Assembly (NCBI GenBank): GCA_964369805.1
Contig: CAYJFM010000067.1
Span: 1-5,544, forward strand
DNA: 5,544 nt
Direction of reading: 5' to 3'
Source of the DNA: CAYJHC01 sp964369805
GTDB taxonomy: Bacteria > Bacillota > Clostridia > Peptostreptococcales > Anaerovoracaceae
The stretch's first letter is position 1. The number at the start of each line of letters is the position of its first letter. A program made the translations under genes and the position numbers. Shown in pieces: positions 5,011-5,544 of this stretch. Below the pieces are notes generated by a model. That model had not been told where the DNA came from. It saw nothing but the letters and a program-made list of their open reading frames with translations, and searched no databases.

Positions 5011-5544
5011 ATGTTAAAAGCAGAAAATGATAAACAACCAAAAAAATTTATAGTTGTGCGAAATGATTTTTTGAATCAAAATGTGTATGGATATTGTAAT
5101 AGACAGTATAAGGCTTATGGGGAAGAGGGTAATCCAATATTTCTAAATATATTAAAAAATACTTTTGGGGAAAAAAGTACAGAAGAGCTGGATCGAGCTA
5201 GGAAACAAGTTGAGGAAATTCTAATTAATGATTTGGAAAAGATTAAAGAAATGTATGGGTATTCAGAGTTTGTTTGTGTTAGTGTACCGAGAGCCAAGGC
5301 CTTTTTTAAGTATAGTANNNNNNNNNNGCTATTTGCAATGTGGTGAAAAAGATTCCAAAAGCAATAGATGGGACTGAAGTAATATGTAGGCATACTAGTA
5401 CAAAGACTACACATTTACAAAAAGCAATAATTTTAAAAGGTTTAGATATTGAAAACGAGGGAGATCTGCCATATCCAGGAATAACGGCAGCTACGTGCAT
5501 GATTGATAATAAGCTAATAGAAGGAAAGAATATTATACTTGTTG
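5011..5544 (+). CDS. Phosphoribosyltransferase-like protein, ShosT-like (partial, gapped)
   Basis: The first 102 codons run from ATG 5011 (AGGAGG five bases upstream; a GTG at 5005 overlaps that site) to the N gap. The frame resuming at 5328 stays open for 72 codons to the window edge. Before the gap are FIVVRNDF and a FVCVSVPRAKAFFKYS segment. After it come EVICRHTSTKTTHL, DLPYPGIT, and GKNIILV at the edge, where a phosphoribosyltransferase would continue into its acidic PRPP-binding loop. This pattern recalls the 'amidophosphoribosyltransferase'-annotated proteins that include ShosT, the toxin of the ShosTA phage-defence pair, whose partner ShosA is DprA-like. That family link is from memory and moderate. 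In the frame set by exactly ten N, a TGA appears at 5344-5346; this is almost certainly an artefact of gap length. It has its own promoter, separate from the CBASS operon. Confidence 0.6.
5318..5327. other. Assembly gap of 10 N
   Basis: Ten consecutive N interrupt the phosphoribosyltransferase gene. Coding similarity on the two sides lies in different frames if the length is taken literally, so the true gap is not 10 bases, or the frame is otherwise disturbed. A round placeholder length is likely. Confidence 0.95.

Overview
The window looks like part of a phage-defence island from a low-GC, Gram-positive bacterium, most likely a Clostridia-type Firmicute. The DNA is AT-rich. Most clear genes have a strong AGGAGG-like ribosome binding site, the promoters carry extended -10 elements (TGNTATAAT), and every recognisable gene is on the + strand.

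Bases 1-528 hold no gene I can support. The first 302 bases are rich in secondary structure: a long imperfect inverted repeat (22-44 with 108-130) enclosing a perfect 13-bp hairpin, a second perfect hairpin at 159-183, and a convincing rho-independent terminator at 263-302. This may be the 3' end of an upstream transcript or a small structured RNA.

Bases 529-3279 form a compact three-gene CBASS anti-phage operon. Gene 1 is an HNH-SAVED nuclease effector of the Cap5 type. Gene 2 is a CD-NTase (cGAS/DncV-like nucleotide cyclase). Gene 3 is a stand-alone E2-like conjugating enzyme that overlaps the cyclase gene by 11 bases. With an E2 but no E1 and no JAB peptidase, this is the 'type II-short' layout. 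The expected logic is that the E2 acts on the C-terminus of the cyclase to tune it, infection triggers cyclic-nucleotide synthesis, the nucleotide binds SAVED, and the HNH domain then degrades DNA.

Bases 3323-4512 hold a small XRE-type regulator followed by a wrecked SNF2-type helicase gene. The helicase has a frameshift near codon 37. It is then cut off after its first ATPase half and joined in frame to an unrelated Gly/Ala/Val-rich, lysine-ended tail. It looks like the remnant of a second defence operon removed by deletion.

Bases 4513-5010 are non-coding. They hold a tet-operator-like palindrome running into a 7-bp tandem repeat of about 7 copies, and then a promoter. At 5011 a new gene begins and runs off the right edge: a phosphoribosyltransferase-like protein that I read as related to ShosT of the ShosTA toxin-antitoxin defence system. 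It is interrupted by a 10-N assembly gap, and the stop codon seen shortly after the gap is an artefact of the arbitrary gap length.
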